Origin: Alisma plantago-aquatica
Lineage: Eukaryota > Streptophyta > Magnoliopsida > Alismatales > Alismataceae
Direction: 5' to 3'
Length of the DNA: 64,000 nucleotides
Assembly: GCA_963693085.1 (NCBI GenBank)
Contig: OY856412.1
Span: 1,409,589,194 to 1,409,653,193 of the forward strand
The stretch's first letter is position 1. The number at the start of each line of letters is the position of its first letter. The notes beneath the pieces were generated by a model, which saw nothing but the letters and a program-made list of their open reading frames with translations, was not told where the DNA came from and ran no database searches. Shown here in pieces: positions 33,641 through 45,199 of this stretch. Position numbers and translations under genes: made by a program.

Positions 33641-35036
33641 TACAATAGATATTTGTGGAGATGTGTTCTTATGATGATATCATAATCATAAATCTATAAA
33701 CCCACGAAGATTTCTATGATTTTCATGGTGATTGCATCAATCAATCAAATAAAATTTTGAGAATGAAGAAAGGATCAATAATTGATAGAGGTATGAAATC
33801 AATAATAACATTCAAGGGTTCAAGTTATATAAGCCGCCTCTAATTGAGCTTCAAAGCTTCAAGATCCACTTATTTAATGGTGAAAGAAACACCTTCCACT
33901 ATCCCAAGCTCTTCCTTAAGCTTTGAGTGAAAAGGAATGGCTAGAATTAAAGATGGAATGGAGATAAGAAGAAATCATACATTGATTTTCGATTTCCACC
34001 ATGCAATCAAGGTGAAAAGAGGTCATGGAGCTTACCAACAGGTTGGGGGTCATCCTCCTGATCATACAAATCTCCCTTGGTCGTTTTTCAAGCAAAGAGT
34101 GGAAGTGGTTTCGAAAAAGCCTCTCAATTGAGTTGTAAAAGTTGTTTTTATAAGAAATTCAATGAGATAGAAAATATTTTATAAAATGCTTTTGATTCCA
34201 AAATTGGTGCCATATCTCCCCCATCAATTACTTGCATGCAAAGCCATATTACCCTCCTTAAAATTCCTCTTCATTATCCTTGAATTAAGGAAAAGCAAAT
34301 TAAGCACCTAAAATCATATAATACTAATATCCCATTTTTAGTGGATATTACTTTTGATTTAACTAATGTGAGTGAGTTCTCCACTCACTTAGATATTTTC
34401 GTGCCTTTGCAAGGAACATGCTCGTCCAACCTTATCTAATTTCAACCATTACCATTTTGGTTGAAGGGAACTTCGATTAACATATTTATTTTTGCATTAA
34501 TTTGTAGTAAAGTTCCAATTATGTTTAAATCTTGATTATTATAATATCAAGATTCTCTTTCTTCCAAAATGATTCAAATGAGGCTCCCTTCTCAAATTCA
34601 TTTCTATACATGATTCCAAAATTCATGAGGGACCCTCTTGAAGTGGTATTTTGCATATTGAACCCTAGATTTTGGGTAAATTGCACATTACACCAAAACT
34701 AGGTTTTAATGCACAAACATTGCTCAACGGGCTCTTTCTTGTTATTCAGGCCCCTACAAGACATACCTCTGCATCATTCTCATTCCTATGATTCTTCAAT
34801 ACTAGAGGAACATTTCACCATGTAACATTTGCAATTTAACCCCTCAACTTGGGTAATTTTCCCTTTAGCCCAAAATAAGTAAAACATTATTTCAACATTA
34901 TTCAAAAAGGACTAAAATTGAAATATAAGTTCCTCTTGAGCCTTAATTACTTTTCAAGAGATAAGAGAAAGAATATAATCAACTTTATCAAGCAAAACAT
35001 CTAGGTTTAAGCATAACCCAGGTCAGGGATGTTACA

Positions 35037-35041
35037 TCAGG
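35037..35041. repeat. Target-site duplication of element B, right copy
   Basis: TCAGG directly after GATGTTACA, identical to 17394-17398. Joining the flanks gives a continuous LINE sequence. Confidence 0.93.
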
Positions 35042-36390
35042 AACAAATTTTTGGCAAAGGAGTCGTATGAGATGGATTGATGATGGAGATAGATATACTA
35101 GAGTCTACCATACTTCCATTAAAAAGAAGTAAATGAGGGATACTATTCATGAAATTGTAGATTAGAATGAGAAGAGAAGTAAAGGAAGGGAGCAGGTGGC
35201 TTTAAAAGCTATTGAATTTTTCGAAAACTTGTAAAATAGTGAGCATTGTGCCATTGAAGTGGACATAATTGGGCTAGCTACCCAAAAGAGTTAATGCTTC
35301 CATGAATGAGTCCTTATGCAAAGAAGTGACTCAAGAGGAAATCCATAATTCCGTGTTCTCCATCCATTCTTCTTAGGCTCCAGGGCCAAATGGCTTCAAC
35401 AACATGTTCTTCCAAAGAATGTGGCATGTTATCAAGGATGATGTGTGCTCAGCAGTAAGATGGTTTCTCAAAAGGGGAAATATGGTGTTGGAAGTGAACC
35501 ATAGATTTATCAAACTTATACCAAAAATTAGGAACACAGTGGCCATAACAAATTACAGGCCTACTTCATGTTTCTCTATTTTGTACAAAATCACAGTGAA
35601 ACTCCTAGCCGTGAGACTGAAGCACATCATGTCTCTCATTGTCTCTGATGAATAGGGTGCCTTTGTGAAGGGAAGATGCATTGGTGACTATTCTCTGCTT
35701 GCTTCTGAGTTCCTACAGGACTTCAAAGTCAGACAGCCCAGTGTAAAATCTAATATGAAGGTGTACATCAGTAAAGCTTATGACCACATCCATTGGGGCA
35801 ACCTGTAGATCATTATGAAGCAACTGGGGTTCTACCAAATATCGATTAATCTAATGAGATAATGCCTCCAGACTACCTCTTCTCCATTCTTGTTAATGGT
35901 TCTCCAGAGGGGATGTTTAGAGTGTCAAATGGCCTCTGCCAAGGGGACCCACTCTCCCCATTTCTCTTCACTCTAGTGATGGAGGGACTCACACACCTAA
36001 TCAAGAAAGCAGAGGCAACAGGTAGCATAAGACCGTTCAAGGTTCATGGTGTTAAAGTCAAAACCCACATCATCTTTGTGGATGATGTTCTTCTATGGGA
36101 GTTTAAGAAAGTGTTGATCTCTTTAGCACCATCAAATCTAGGATCTTCCTTTCTAGATCCTATGATAATAGAAGGGACAGACTTAAGATTTTTGCATGTA
36201 TGAGTAGAGTTTTGTTCCCCACTAAGTATCTAGGCATGTCGATGGTGGGAGGCATAGGTGTGGCCAGGGACTACACCAACTACCTGGACAAGGTTAGGGG
36301 CAAGTTTGATGATTGGTCTGGACTGAGGATCTCCATGGCTTGCCGCTTGGTGTTGGTCAGATCAATGATTTAGATATGGCTTGCTTCTGG
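35042..36390 (+). pseudogene. LINE ORF2 reverse transcriptase (second half of the split LINE)
   Basis: Begins with FWQRSRMRWIDDGDRYTRVY followed by HTSIKKK, the linker motif (W..KSR..W...GD.NT..FH) just before the reverse transcriptase. Then, in several frames: MFFQRMWHVIKDDVCSAVRW; LIPKIRNT and NYRPTSCFSILYKI (the RPIS/LxNxxYKI block); GAFVKGRCIGD; SKAYDHIHW (catalytic Asp block, K-A-F/Y-D); NGLCQGDPLSPFLFTLVMEG (R-Q-G-D-P-L-S-P block); and FVDDVLLW at about 36075 (the YADD catalytic pair, both Asp present). Multiple frameshifts and stops make it non-functional. The domain order and the two halves flanking element B show one LINE copy. Confidence 0.93.
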
Positions 36391-37306
36391 TCAAGGATGT
36401 GTGAGATGTTAGAATGTACACTGTAGAACATCAAGTCCTTGACAGACAACTTCCTTTAGGGAGGCAAGGGCCACTTGGTGGCTTGGGACACCATCGCTAG
36501 AACCTTCAGGAAGGGTGGTCTCCAGCTGAAGGATCTGAGCCACATCTTGAAGGTCAGTTGTAAAAAGAGGCTGAACATGTTTTTTTTCAGACATGACTTC
36601 CTTATGGAAGACTTGGATGTAGTACAGATATGGGACACTTCCCATCCTGATCGAGGGTATGAAAGCATCAAGGTGTTGGTGATCTATGTGCAGGCATTTC
36701 TCAGATAACCAAGCACTGTATAGTGTTGATCCTTTAAGAGTTTGGCATCTTAGTATCCAGATACCAATGATCAACACAGCTGTAACAACTATGGTTCCCT
36801 TGGCATACCTATTCTGGGGGTTCTCACTATCCCAAGTGGTGCACCCTGGAATATAGAGCCATGAAAATTGAATTACTGACGAAGGACATAAGGATCAATT
36901 GGGGTCTGGTTGTGAACCCCACATGTTTTTTGGGCGGTAGAGAAGATGAATCCAAGAACCATCTATTTTTTGCCTGTAGGTTCTCAAAAACATTGTGGTG
37001 TATCATCTTGTTGACGAATGGATGGGGTAGTGTTTTTCCTAACACTATGGAGGAGTGTTTGGAGTGGATCAACATGAAATTCAAGGGCAGCAAACACATT
37101 AAAAGGTTTGTTGGTATGTGCCTCACAGGTGCTTGCTTTTTTGTCTGGTTGGAGAGGAACAACAAACTACATGACAATGGAACAAAGACTGAGAATCAGT
37201 TGTTGGATGACCTCAGCTACTTCCTTGGTACTTTGGTTAGAACAAAAAGTAAGATTTTTTGTAATTTAAATTCCCTTAGTAGAACCTATTGGGAATTTTG
37301 TATGTA
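36391..37306 (+). pseudogene. LINE ORF2 C-terminal region with zf-RVT
   Basis: Contains WDTIARTFRKGGLQLKDLS (the 'W..VC.PK..GGLG..D' thumb segment in decayed form). From 36861 it has WGLVVNPTCFLGGREDESKN and HLFFACRFSKTLWCIILL: the zf-RVT C..C...E....HLFF.C..S...W motif. The tail FVWLERNNKLHDN ('IW..RN...F') ends at EFCM and a TAA at 37305-37307. This tail follows zf-RVT in plant LINEs. A ~90-bp 3' UTR and a poly-A follow. Confidence 0.88.
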
Positions 37307-37398
37307 ACCCAATAGTGAATTTTTGAATGCTAGGTTTACCAATTTCTCTGGTTGTATAGCTTAGATATACATCTCTTTCGGCAATATAATTACATATT

Positions 37399-37409
37399 AA
37401 AAAAAAAAA
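37399..37409 (+). other. LINE poly-A tail
   Basis: Eleven A's after TACATATT mark the LINE 3' end. The flanking CTCCAATG matches sequence at the LINE's left edge. Confidence 0.88.
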
Positions 37410-37410
37410 C

Positions 37411-40324
37411 CTCCAATGGCACATAAATATGATAGGGATGCCTTGGTTTGCATCATGATCAAATAATGTACAAAATCTATCCCTAGTTATGTGATAGTGA
37501 CTAGATAGGGTTTTAATAATAAGTTGGCCCCACATGCCTTCATAATATGTTCTCTTGACATTATTTGAGTATATAAAAGATCATTAGAGCTTTTCTTAAA
37601 TTTGGTGAACTAGCCCCTATTTAATAACTATTAATGCATTAATAACCATAACTACCTATTGTTATAAATCACATGTTTCCTTACCCAAAACTAAAATCTA
37701 ACTAGATATTCAGATTTCTCATGTTCAAATTAGCTAACCTAGATAATTTATCAAATTTAGGTAACCCTAGATATAATATATAATTTCAGACAAAAAAGAA
37801 AATGGATACACGAGATTTAAATAATAATTATTTTTATGATGAACCTATTTTAAACTAAGGGTTACTAACCTAAGTTGGTTTGATGCAGTCAATTATCAGA
37901 ACTTTTCCTAACTTACATTTTGACATATATGTCAGGCACAAATTTAATCCCAGGTTCTTTTAGAATCATTACATCATTATCTAGTACTCCAGACACTTTC
38001 TCCTTCCTCTAAATTTTGATGTAACATAGAGCAATGAACAACATGAACTCTAGCGTCCCCTCTCCCCCGCTATCCTCTGCAGTTTCTTAATCTCTCCCCA
38101 TGATAATTTGTGGAAATTATTATGAGTCCATAAAGGTTTCATTCAAACCCTATCTCCCACCTATGTTGATAATCCCAATACCCCAAAACTCCTTCTCTTA
38201 CACCAATTGAAACAACAAGCCCCCCTTGTTAGGACACTAGATTTTACCCATTTCTAATGATACCAAAAGCACTCTTTAAGCAATGATGACCGTCCTGTAG
38301 TGTTAATTGTTGCCAAAGCTAGCTGAAGAACCACCAGAAAGTTGGTCTTTTTCCTAAGAGACAACGAGCTCGAACCAACTATTCCTGCAATTCCAGTCCA
38401 ATTACACATATAAAATGCTTACTTATGATCCTATAAAGATTCTTATTACTCCCATTTCAAGTGTGAGACACCCTAGTACCATACCTACAAGGTTGACTTT
38501 GGACCAGAGAAGCTTGACCTTTTACCACATCTTCAACAATTCTTGGCCATGGAAATAGTACCAATAACTTTTCTAATATATATAGATCATATAGAAACTC
38601 CACTTGGTTAAATTCTATACTAAAAATCAACATTTACTTTGGAATCATCTCCCCTATTTCCATGATACTCAAGACATAAAAATTTATATTTTGCATGTTT
38701 TCAAATGACCAAAACCCAATATGACTTTGTTGGTTCACCATAAAGATGCCCAACTCCTTATTTGCAAATTTCATGATGTGTATTCTATATTCACCTTCTT
38801 AGTTCCTCTTGATATGGTGGAATTTTGGTGACCTCATATTACGACATCCCAAACCAGAGTTTGAAGGTATGTGTGGGAGCTCTTCAAACTGAGAGAAAAG
38901 GTGAGATGGTTTTTGTTTTGTTGATTTCCACCCCTAGTTCATTTTTATGTGTCATGATCATTTATGCATGTTCATATATTTGTGTCACTCTGGGTTTAAG
39001 CAATGTGTATGTGACTAATGCACCTTATCACACACCCAAAGTAGTGTGTAACATGTGAGGGCATGTCAGGAAATCTAGAAGCTCATTCACTAGATTTCTA
39101 GTGTGTCTAGAAAAGGCTTTAAATGACTTTCCTAATTCCAAAATTGGTTAGAAGTTAGAGAATCTATATCTTTTTATGTTGACATTGGAAAATTAATTTG
39201 AAGTACTTGTTGAGAAAGTCTTGATACGAGAAACCCCCCATAATGCATAATGAAATCAAGTCTTAGTGTGACCCCCATATTTAATTAAAAATCATAAACT
39301 AATGTAAATGAAGTCTAATAAACTCATGATTATTTTCCATATAATTAGGAATGATCATGAATCAAGACATCAATAATTTCCCTCCTCAACCTCACCTGGT
39401 CATGCACATTGAGTATTAAATTAGAGTTTTTGGATTTATTTTATTCTCTTATGTACTCATAGTGGCTCAACTAAAGTACAAGTACCTTAGTACTAATTAT
39501 ATGCTTATGGATAATCATGCATGTGCCAATAATTCATGTTGTATACTATTTTGATGTTTATTCTTTCACATGGAACATTATGTGTCACTTTCATGCTAAT
39601 TAATTCAAAAATCATGAAAGTCATGTTTAAGACTAATACTCATGCTATGCAGATATAGTCCTCTCAATCATTTTATGTGAGCCTTAATCACTGTAATGTG
39701 GGCTAACTGGCCTTAGGAGCTTCATAGGACCATTATGTGGCATTTATTTGGACATATGTAATCCTTAACAAGAGGATCACTACGAGTGCAATCAAGAGAG
39801 TGACTATAGAAACTCAAGTTAAAACACACATTATTATGAAATCATGTCAACTTAATTAAGTTCCAATGTAATCATGTTAAATGCTTAAAATTTGCAAGTT
39901 ATTTCATGCCATTTCAAATATATGTCATTTTCATGTTATAACTACTTAGTGCTAATCACAAAGGGCATATCCTACTTTGCATGGATACAAATGATATGCC
40001 TATAGGTGGTGAGCAGAGGATGAGTAATACATTAGGCTAAGGAAAGTGAAGATCCAGTGCTAGAATAGGAGCACCATGGTGGGGTATTATTACCCACCTC
40101 ATTAAATTACACATTCCAAGATTAGTTTTTTATTCTTAGGTGCTTGAACCATGTGATTATTTTGTATTACATTTCCCTTTTATGTAATCTTATAGAGAAT
40201 CACAATTGAAATGTGAACGTGTTTTGGTTATTATTTCAATTATTTTGTATGCATTATACCCCTATCAACATTATAAGTAAGGAATTGATGCTTCCATCAT
40301 ATGTACATAATTTGGGGTATTACA
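37411..40324 (+). repeat. Element A 5' LTR, main part
   Basis: Homologous by eye to about 50790-53233. Shared landmarks are CCCTAGTTATGTGATAGTGA against CCCTAGTTATGTGATGATGA, AAGAAAATGGATACA, TTGTTGGTTCACCATAAAGA against TTGTTGGTTCCCCATGAAGA, TTATGCATGTTCATATATTT and ATTTCAAATATAT. It ends TTTGGGGTATTACA, next to a PBS. Open frames inside (for example 38825-39058) are not conserved in the partner LTR. Confidence 0.82.
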
Positions 40325-40328
40325 AGCT

Positions 40329-40340
40329 TGGTATCAGAGC
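40329..40340 (+). other. Primer binding site of element A
   Basis: Perfect TGGTATCAGAGC (tRNA-Met type), four bases after the LTR end ATTACA. Confidence 0.92.
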
Positions 40341-41459
40341 AAAAGGATAATTGACCACCAAAAAGCTCTCATGATTCTCAATTTGTTAGATGTCCCTTTA
40401 CGTTCACCAGGAACATATCTATTTGTGCATCGTAGATTGAATCTATGATGTCAATAAGTCTTCATGGATATCCCAATCATTTAAGAATTGGTATTTGGTA
40501 GAAAGTTATTAAAGTAATATAAATCTAGAGGTGATACTATGACATGTGTGTTAGGGATATATGTCCTTTTAGTTTAGATCTTGTGTATTAACCTTTGCGT
40601 ATGACATGTCGTTTATTTTCTCAACGGTCAGGCCAATCAATTGAGGGACACAAAGGGGATGTCATGAACATCAAGACTCATTGTGCACCTCTTCCTTACT
40701 TAGTAGTGCATGTGGTATGGGACAAGTGCACTACTAGGTTGGTGGGGGAATAGCATAATGAGGTCCCACATAGTTGGGTATCTATCTGATCAACACATTA
40801 TGTGATGTCTGAAAGATGGATGATATATAAGACCAAAATAGACAGTCACCTATACCTAATACATTAAGTAGTGAAAAGACATATTTATATTAAGATAGAT
40901 GTTAAAACGTCTAGATCAAGTAATGAAGACAACAATATTTTATAAGAGTAATTTTATGAATCTAACGTTAACTTAGGGGTTATCCAATGTAAATGAGCAC
41001 TTCGATGTAATGAGCTCTCTAGAGATATGAGAACTTCAGTGAAATGAGCTCTTGGGAACAATGAGAACATTGTTGGGAGCACTAATAACTTTAGCTTCAT
41101 GTGAACTATGGTGCAATAAGATCTTGGGATAAATGAGAAATTTGTTGCAATGAGCTCTTTGGAGCAATAAGCACTTTGGTGCAAGGTTACATGAAGATCT
41201 CACCTTAGCTGACTCATTGAGTAATAAGATCATTATAATGATAATGGAATGTGAATATTTTTATTGTTGGTGGTGAAGGTATGCGTTACTTCTCAAGTAC
41301 AATTAGTAACCCATGCACTTATTCGTTTTGGTATTCATGTTAGATATAATGCAGATACTCATGTGAATGCCATATCATGAATATGTTAGTACAAACTTAG
41401 AAAATATTATGAAAAAATTTATGTGTTACACAAACATGAAATCCTATGATAGGTAGTGA
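40341..41459. other. Element A internal region, non-coding
   Basis: No gag or pol motif. At about 40550 a TGTTAGGGATATATGTCC could be the start of an old inserted copia LTR (unproven). At about 40970-41190 there are imperfect repeats of AATGAGCTCT(T/C)TGGAGCAAT-like words at irregular spacing. Confidence 0.5.
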
Positions 41460-41464
41460 TTTAT
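41460..41464. repeat. Copia element target-site duplication, left copy
   Basis: TTTAT before TGTTGGTATG. The matching TTTAT follows the second LTR at 50529-50533. Confidence 0.93.
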
Positions 41465-42654
41465 TGTTGGTATGTATGCCTTGAGAGCCAATCATGGGAT
41501 GATTGATGGGATACATTAAGATTGATTTGATGAACATCAAAGGCAAGCTTACAATTCTTTCTGGTTCAGTCATATGAGATAGTGATAGAACAGATTGAAT
41601 GTCTAGAGAATGACAGTACTCAATGACGTATGCCTTCAGGTTCAGGACCTGGACGATGAGATCATACGGATGCTAAGAGTTTGTACATTCTTGTTATGTC
41701 CCTAGTCAGATGTCATTGTGGAAGGTAGATAGACAGAAATGACACACACAAGACTAGATTGTGGTGTTGGTTGATGACAAAATCTCATTAGTGATGATAT
41801 AGAGATATCAAACCAAACACATAGGTACTTGTTAGAGAACAAGTGTACCGGACAGACCCACCGTGAGTTTGACACATGGAACCATGACATGGTAGTCACA
41901 GTCAGTACTCACAGTGATGGTGGTGAGTGTGATTCTTTGACCTAAAATCACTACACTCAACACATGTCGTTGGGCACACTTTGACATCATCAAACGCAGT
42001 CCTGAAACATAGGTTGTTATAAAGGTGATGATTAGGTGGCTTTGACACATGGGGCTTTTGAGGGGTGAGTGATAGATATGGGATTTGTCCCTCCTGAGGG
42101 AGTTTGATATCCAAGGCCACTTGATGAGTAGGATTGAAATAGGCGTGCGCACACATGTGTGAATCAGTATGTGATATTGATGTCATACATATCTCTTCCA
42201 ATCTGCTCTGAGATCAAGAAAGTGAATGAACGTTGATAGGATGACTTTTCCATGCCTCGAGTTCATTCGGGATATCAATGACAAAGGAATTATACATTCA
42301 CTGTAACACCATTCACGGATTGTAGGATTGAAAGTTGTTCTCCAAATTTCTATTTCACTTGGGTAGCACTGATGTGTGACTAGGCACCGCTCTTTGCTTG
42401 TGAAGTCATAAGTGTCATGGACTTTGACTGCCAATGTTAAAAGAACCTGCAGGGTCACACACATAGGATTCAACCTGGAAGAGGAGTTTGTCCACAAATA
42501 ATGTTTAGATTGATTACTAAAGGAGTTTAGTAGTTCAATTAAACACTCAATTAATTGATAGCTCAAAATCATAGTGTTCAAGGTGTTGGACAGATTGATT
42601 AGAGTATTGGATTGATTGAAACTGCAATTGACTGTTTCTGCACAATCTGCACTC

Positions 42655-43030
42655 CCAACTGATCGGCTCATGTGATGAACCGATCGACTGAGCTTGGTGA
42701 ACTGATCGGCTCAGGTTGTGAGTCAATCAGATCATGGACAAGGTGAAACGATTGCTTCTAGTGTTAAAACGATCGGTTCAACTGATGCAACTGAGCAAGT
42801 TGGGAAAGTAAGATTGGTGAGAAATTTCCTTTTTGTTTTTACTTGTCCAATATGATTGGAATTAGAAATGAAAGAAGGAAAGTCAATCAGGAACTGACCA
42901 GGACCATGAACCGACCGGTTCAGTAGTGAACTGATCGACTCGTGGGTCCCAACCGATCGGTTGAGGTATCAACCGACCGGCGCAGATCCCCAACCGACCA
43001 TTTCAGTTGTGAAACGATCAGTTCAGGTTA
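42655..43030. repeat. Cluster of AACCGATCGGTT-type palindromes, copia left LTR
   Basis: About 15 full or half sites (AACCGATCGGTTGAGG, AACGATCGGTTCA, AACCGACCGG, CTGATCGGCTCA) in under 400 bp, directly upstream of the TATA box. The core ACCGATCGGT is a perfect palindrome. Confidence 0.87.
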
Positions 43031-43125
43031 CACAGTTGGTTGTTTTTTGTGGAAATTCTCGAACCCTTCTACTCCTTCTTTAGTCCCATATTGTCCGCGA
43101 TGGAGAACCCTATCCCATGACCCTC

Positions 43126-43135
43126 CTATATATAG
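43126..43135 (+). promoter_or_regulatory. Copia LTR TATA box, left copy
   Basis: CTATATATAGGGG, with a likely transcript start some 25-35 bp downstream (inference). The same motif is in the right LTR at 49961. Confidence 0.75.
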
Positions 43136-43693
43136 GGGTATTGGGGGCTTCTCGTAGTACAACTCAGTGCAACCAATTGCTCTGTCAAGTTGTCGTTCTC
43201 TCTGGTTTTGGTAACCGAGAGAGCCCGAGCAAATGCTACCCGATAAGGGAGGCCCAACAAGGGAAGGACAACTATAGAAAGTGACTGGTGGCAGGAGAGT
43301 GTGTCGGCGACTAGTACGCTGACAGGAGGGTGCGACTCCTTCCAATTCCTTGTATGACAAGGAGATTGGAGTTCCAGGTGGTCCGTGTGGACTACTTCAG
43401 AGGCGTGAGATTTCTGCCGCTCGGAGGACAATTTTCAATCCCGACAGTCCCGGTGAGACCAGGAGTTGTCAGTCCCGGTGTGACCAGGAGATGCACAGAC
43501 ACCATCCAAGACCGGAGGTGAAGACCTCGCAAGCCGCGAGGTATTGTCGCCGAGCAAGCCTCGGGACAAGGTATGATTCCACAAACCATCCTTTCCTATT
43601 ATATAGACATTGATGTATTTCCTTGTTTTGGGTTTGAGGAGGAGAAAATGTTTTGTTTCTGCTGCCTTCTCTACCTCCCCTAAAACCCAACAG

Positions 43694-43705
43694 TGGTATC
43701 AGAGC
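43694..43705 (+). other. Primer binding site of the copia element
   Basis: Perfect TGGTATCAGAGC, one base after the LTR end CCCAACA. Confidence 0.95.
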
Positions 43706-45190
43706 CGCGTCAACTGCTCTATACTTTAGGGATTATCGATATGATCGATTTTGATTTGTCACCTTTATTTATTGCATACGATATGCATGTCCAATCCTAA
43801 ATCCACAAATCCCAATTTACATATATGATATGTATTATGAATGCACTCAATATGCATTGCCCTTAAATGAGTTTTGTGGTGGATGTATAGCGTGGTTATG
43901 GCCAATAAACCCTATCTGTGTATGGTTGTATGTGGTTGCTTGCATCTCAGTCTGCGCACCGATCTTCCCTCTCCTATTCCTGATGTAACTCGAAATAATT
44001 CGAGATTTCTTTCCTACCTTTGCTCCCCTCGAATGTAACTCGAGGTTTCCCTTTTTACAATGTAAAATAAGATAGAATTTTATTTCCTGTTATGTCAAAG
44101 AACGGAGGACATCCTGACGACAGATGAGACGATCAGTTCAAGGCGTGAATCGATCGGTTGACGTTCGAGACGATCGGTTCAAGGAGTGAGCCGATCGGTT
44201 GATGATCGGTTTGAGGAGCGAGACGAGAGGGTGGTGGCCATGAAGAGATGCACGATGACCAGGCGAACCAATCAGTTGGAGGAGCCAACCAATCGACTGG
44301 TGGCACCCAGCCGACCGACCTGATGGCGAGCCGATCAGTCATGTGATGAGTTGATCAAACCTAGAAAGGCAAAGCACATAGTTCATCTTGTACAGGTTGC
44401 ATGTGATGTAGACCTAGATGACCGTGATTCCTCTTGGCTCGAGGAATCACATTAGGATGGCCATAATCATCACTTTTATCGTTTTGCATGTTTTCTGTGG
44501 GATATAGCATGTATATGATATGTACTATGTACTGTGGTGATTGGATATGTATATGTATATAAAAACCAAATCCCTCATTAAATATTAAGTTTTAGATGCC
44601 TTCCAAATGTGACACACATGAAAAGCTTGATCGACTAAGTGTGGGCATGCCCTAGCGTGGTGCACCGTCTATCTCGTGGAAGCGTGAAGGATGAATGTGT
44701 GGGTCTTCCCTAGCAGGGTGCATATTCATCGTGTTTGCTTTGGGTCGAGCTTAACAAGGTAACCTAGATAGGATCTAGCACCTTGAGGCATAGAGATGAT
44801 TCATGGCAAGGAGTTGCATATGACATTTTATCAAGAGTTGCATATGATGCAATTGGCAAGAGTTGCCTACCTGAGAGATCTAAGTTATGGGTGACAACCC
44901 TAGCTGGTCCATGACTTAGAGGATTTCAGGATCTTGCCCACTAGAAGGTTGTACGTTGCAATCTTCCGAATCGATGATGAGGGCTATCAATTTGAACTGA
45001 AATAGTGGGTGCGATAATTAATTAAAGGCCTAATCTTTATCGTCAACTTTTCAAATCAATCAAATAAGTCAAAAGAGTTTTGGACTAAAATTGCATATAT
45101 ATTTCCTTTTGTTAAAATAAATGGTTAATCAACAATAATCACTTTATTTGTGATCGGTCTTTGAGACCAACAAATTAAATGGGAATAATT
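43706..45190 (+). other. Copia leader and decayed 5' gag
   Basis: No clean frame. At 44120-44350 another dense cluster of CGATCGGTT motifs occurs (GAGACGATCGGTTCAAGG, GTGAGCCGATCGGTTGATG), outside the LTR. TCGAGG / AATTCGAG words recur around 43990-44050. Confidence 0.6.
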
Positions 45191-45199
45191 CCACGACTG

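Larger units (their letters stand above)
17399..35036 (-). mobile_element. Element B: gag-only Ty3-gypsy element with ~4.4-kb LTRs
   Basis: Bounded by TSD TCAGG on both sides and by LTRs reading TGTGACAC...GATGTTACA on the plus strand. The PBS lies next to the right LTR (24971-24984 on minus) and gag runs on minus, so the element is on the minus strand and its right LTR is the 5' one. Left LTR 17399-21827 (4429 bp). Right LTR 24991-25167 plus 30782-35036 (4432 bp), interrupted by a solo LTR. The internal region is only ~3.2 kb and holds gag but no protease, reverse transcriptase or integrase. Long LTRs with a short internal part recall LARD elements, which are usually non-coding; here gag is retained. 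The gag style suggests the Del/Tekay chromovirus group (inference). Confidence 0.92.
30782..35036 (-). repeat. Element B right (5') LTR, main fragment
   Basis: Resumes with the TSD-adjacent TCATCTCATTTCAAGGATTA and is collinear with 17577-21827, ending GGTCAGGGATGTTACA at 35036. Contains a telomere-like array at about 31790-32150 and a palindrome cluster at about 32500-33640, the latter with better-preserved palindromes (33540-33600). Confidence 0.92.
15775..37409 (+). mobile_element. 5'-truncated plant LINE, split by element B
   Basis: The two halves are 15775-17398 and 35042-37409 (~4.0 kb together). It starts in ORF1 just before the zinc knuckle, continues with ORF2 endonuclease, then resumes with the reverse transcriptase and zf-RVT and ends in A11 at 37399-37409. 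Likely TSD: AAACGTCCAATG at the left (about 15761-15772) and AAACCTCCAATG right after or overlapping the poly-A (37407-37418); seven bases (TCCAATG) match exactly. Its target is the LTR of element A; the other LTR copy near 50785 lacks the LINE and serves as the empty-site allele. Confidence 0.88.
41465..43692 (+). repeat. Copia left LTR
   Basis: TGTTGGTATGTATGCC ... CTAAAACCCAACA. Collinear with 48301-50528. Holds a CGATCGGTT-motif cluster (about 42655-43030), a TATA box (43126) and, after it, the transcribed leader. The long minus-strand frame at 42183-42671 is broken in the partner LTR and is not a gene. Confidence 0.95.

Noticed and set aside
40545..41459. A second copia LTR starting TGTTAGGGATATATGTCC
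   Set aside because: The start is suggestive, but I found no matching end, TSD or partner copy in the window.
42183..42671. 162-codon minus-strand frame in the copia LTR
   Set aside because: Interrupted in the other LTR (split at 49020-49518), with no recognisable motif; LTR sequence, not a gene.
43028..43690. Several 65-110-codon frames on both strands at the end of the copia LTR (and the equivalent at 50167-50450)
   Set aside because: Locally GC-richer R-U5 sequence opens several frames at once; none is conserved as protein between the LTRs.
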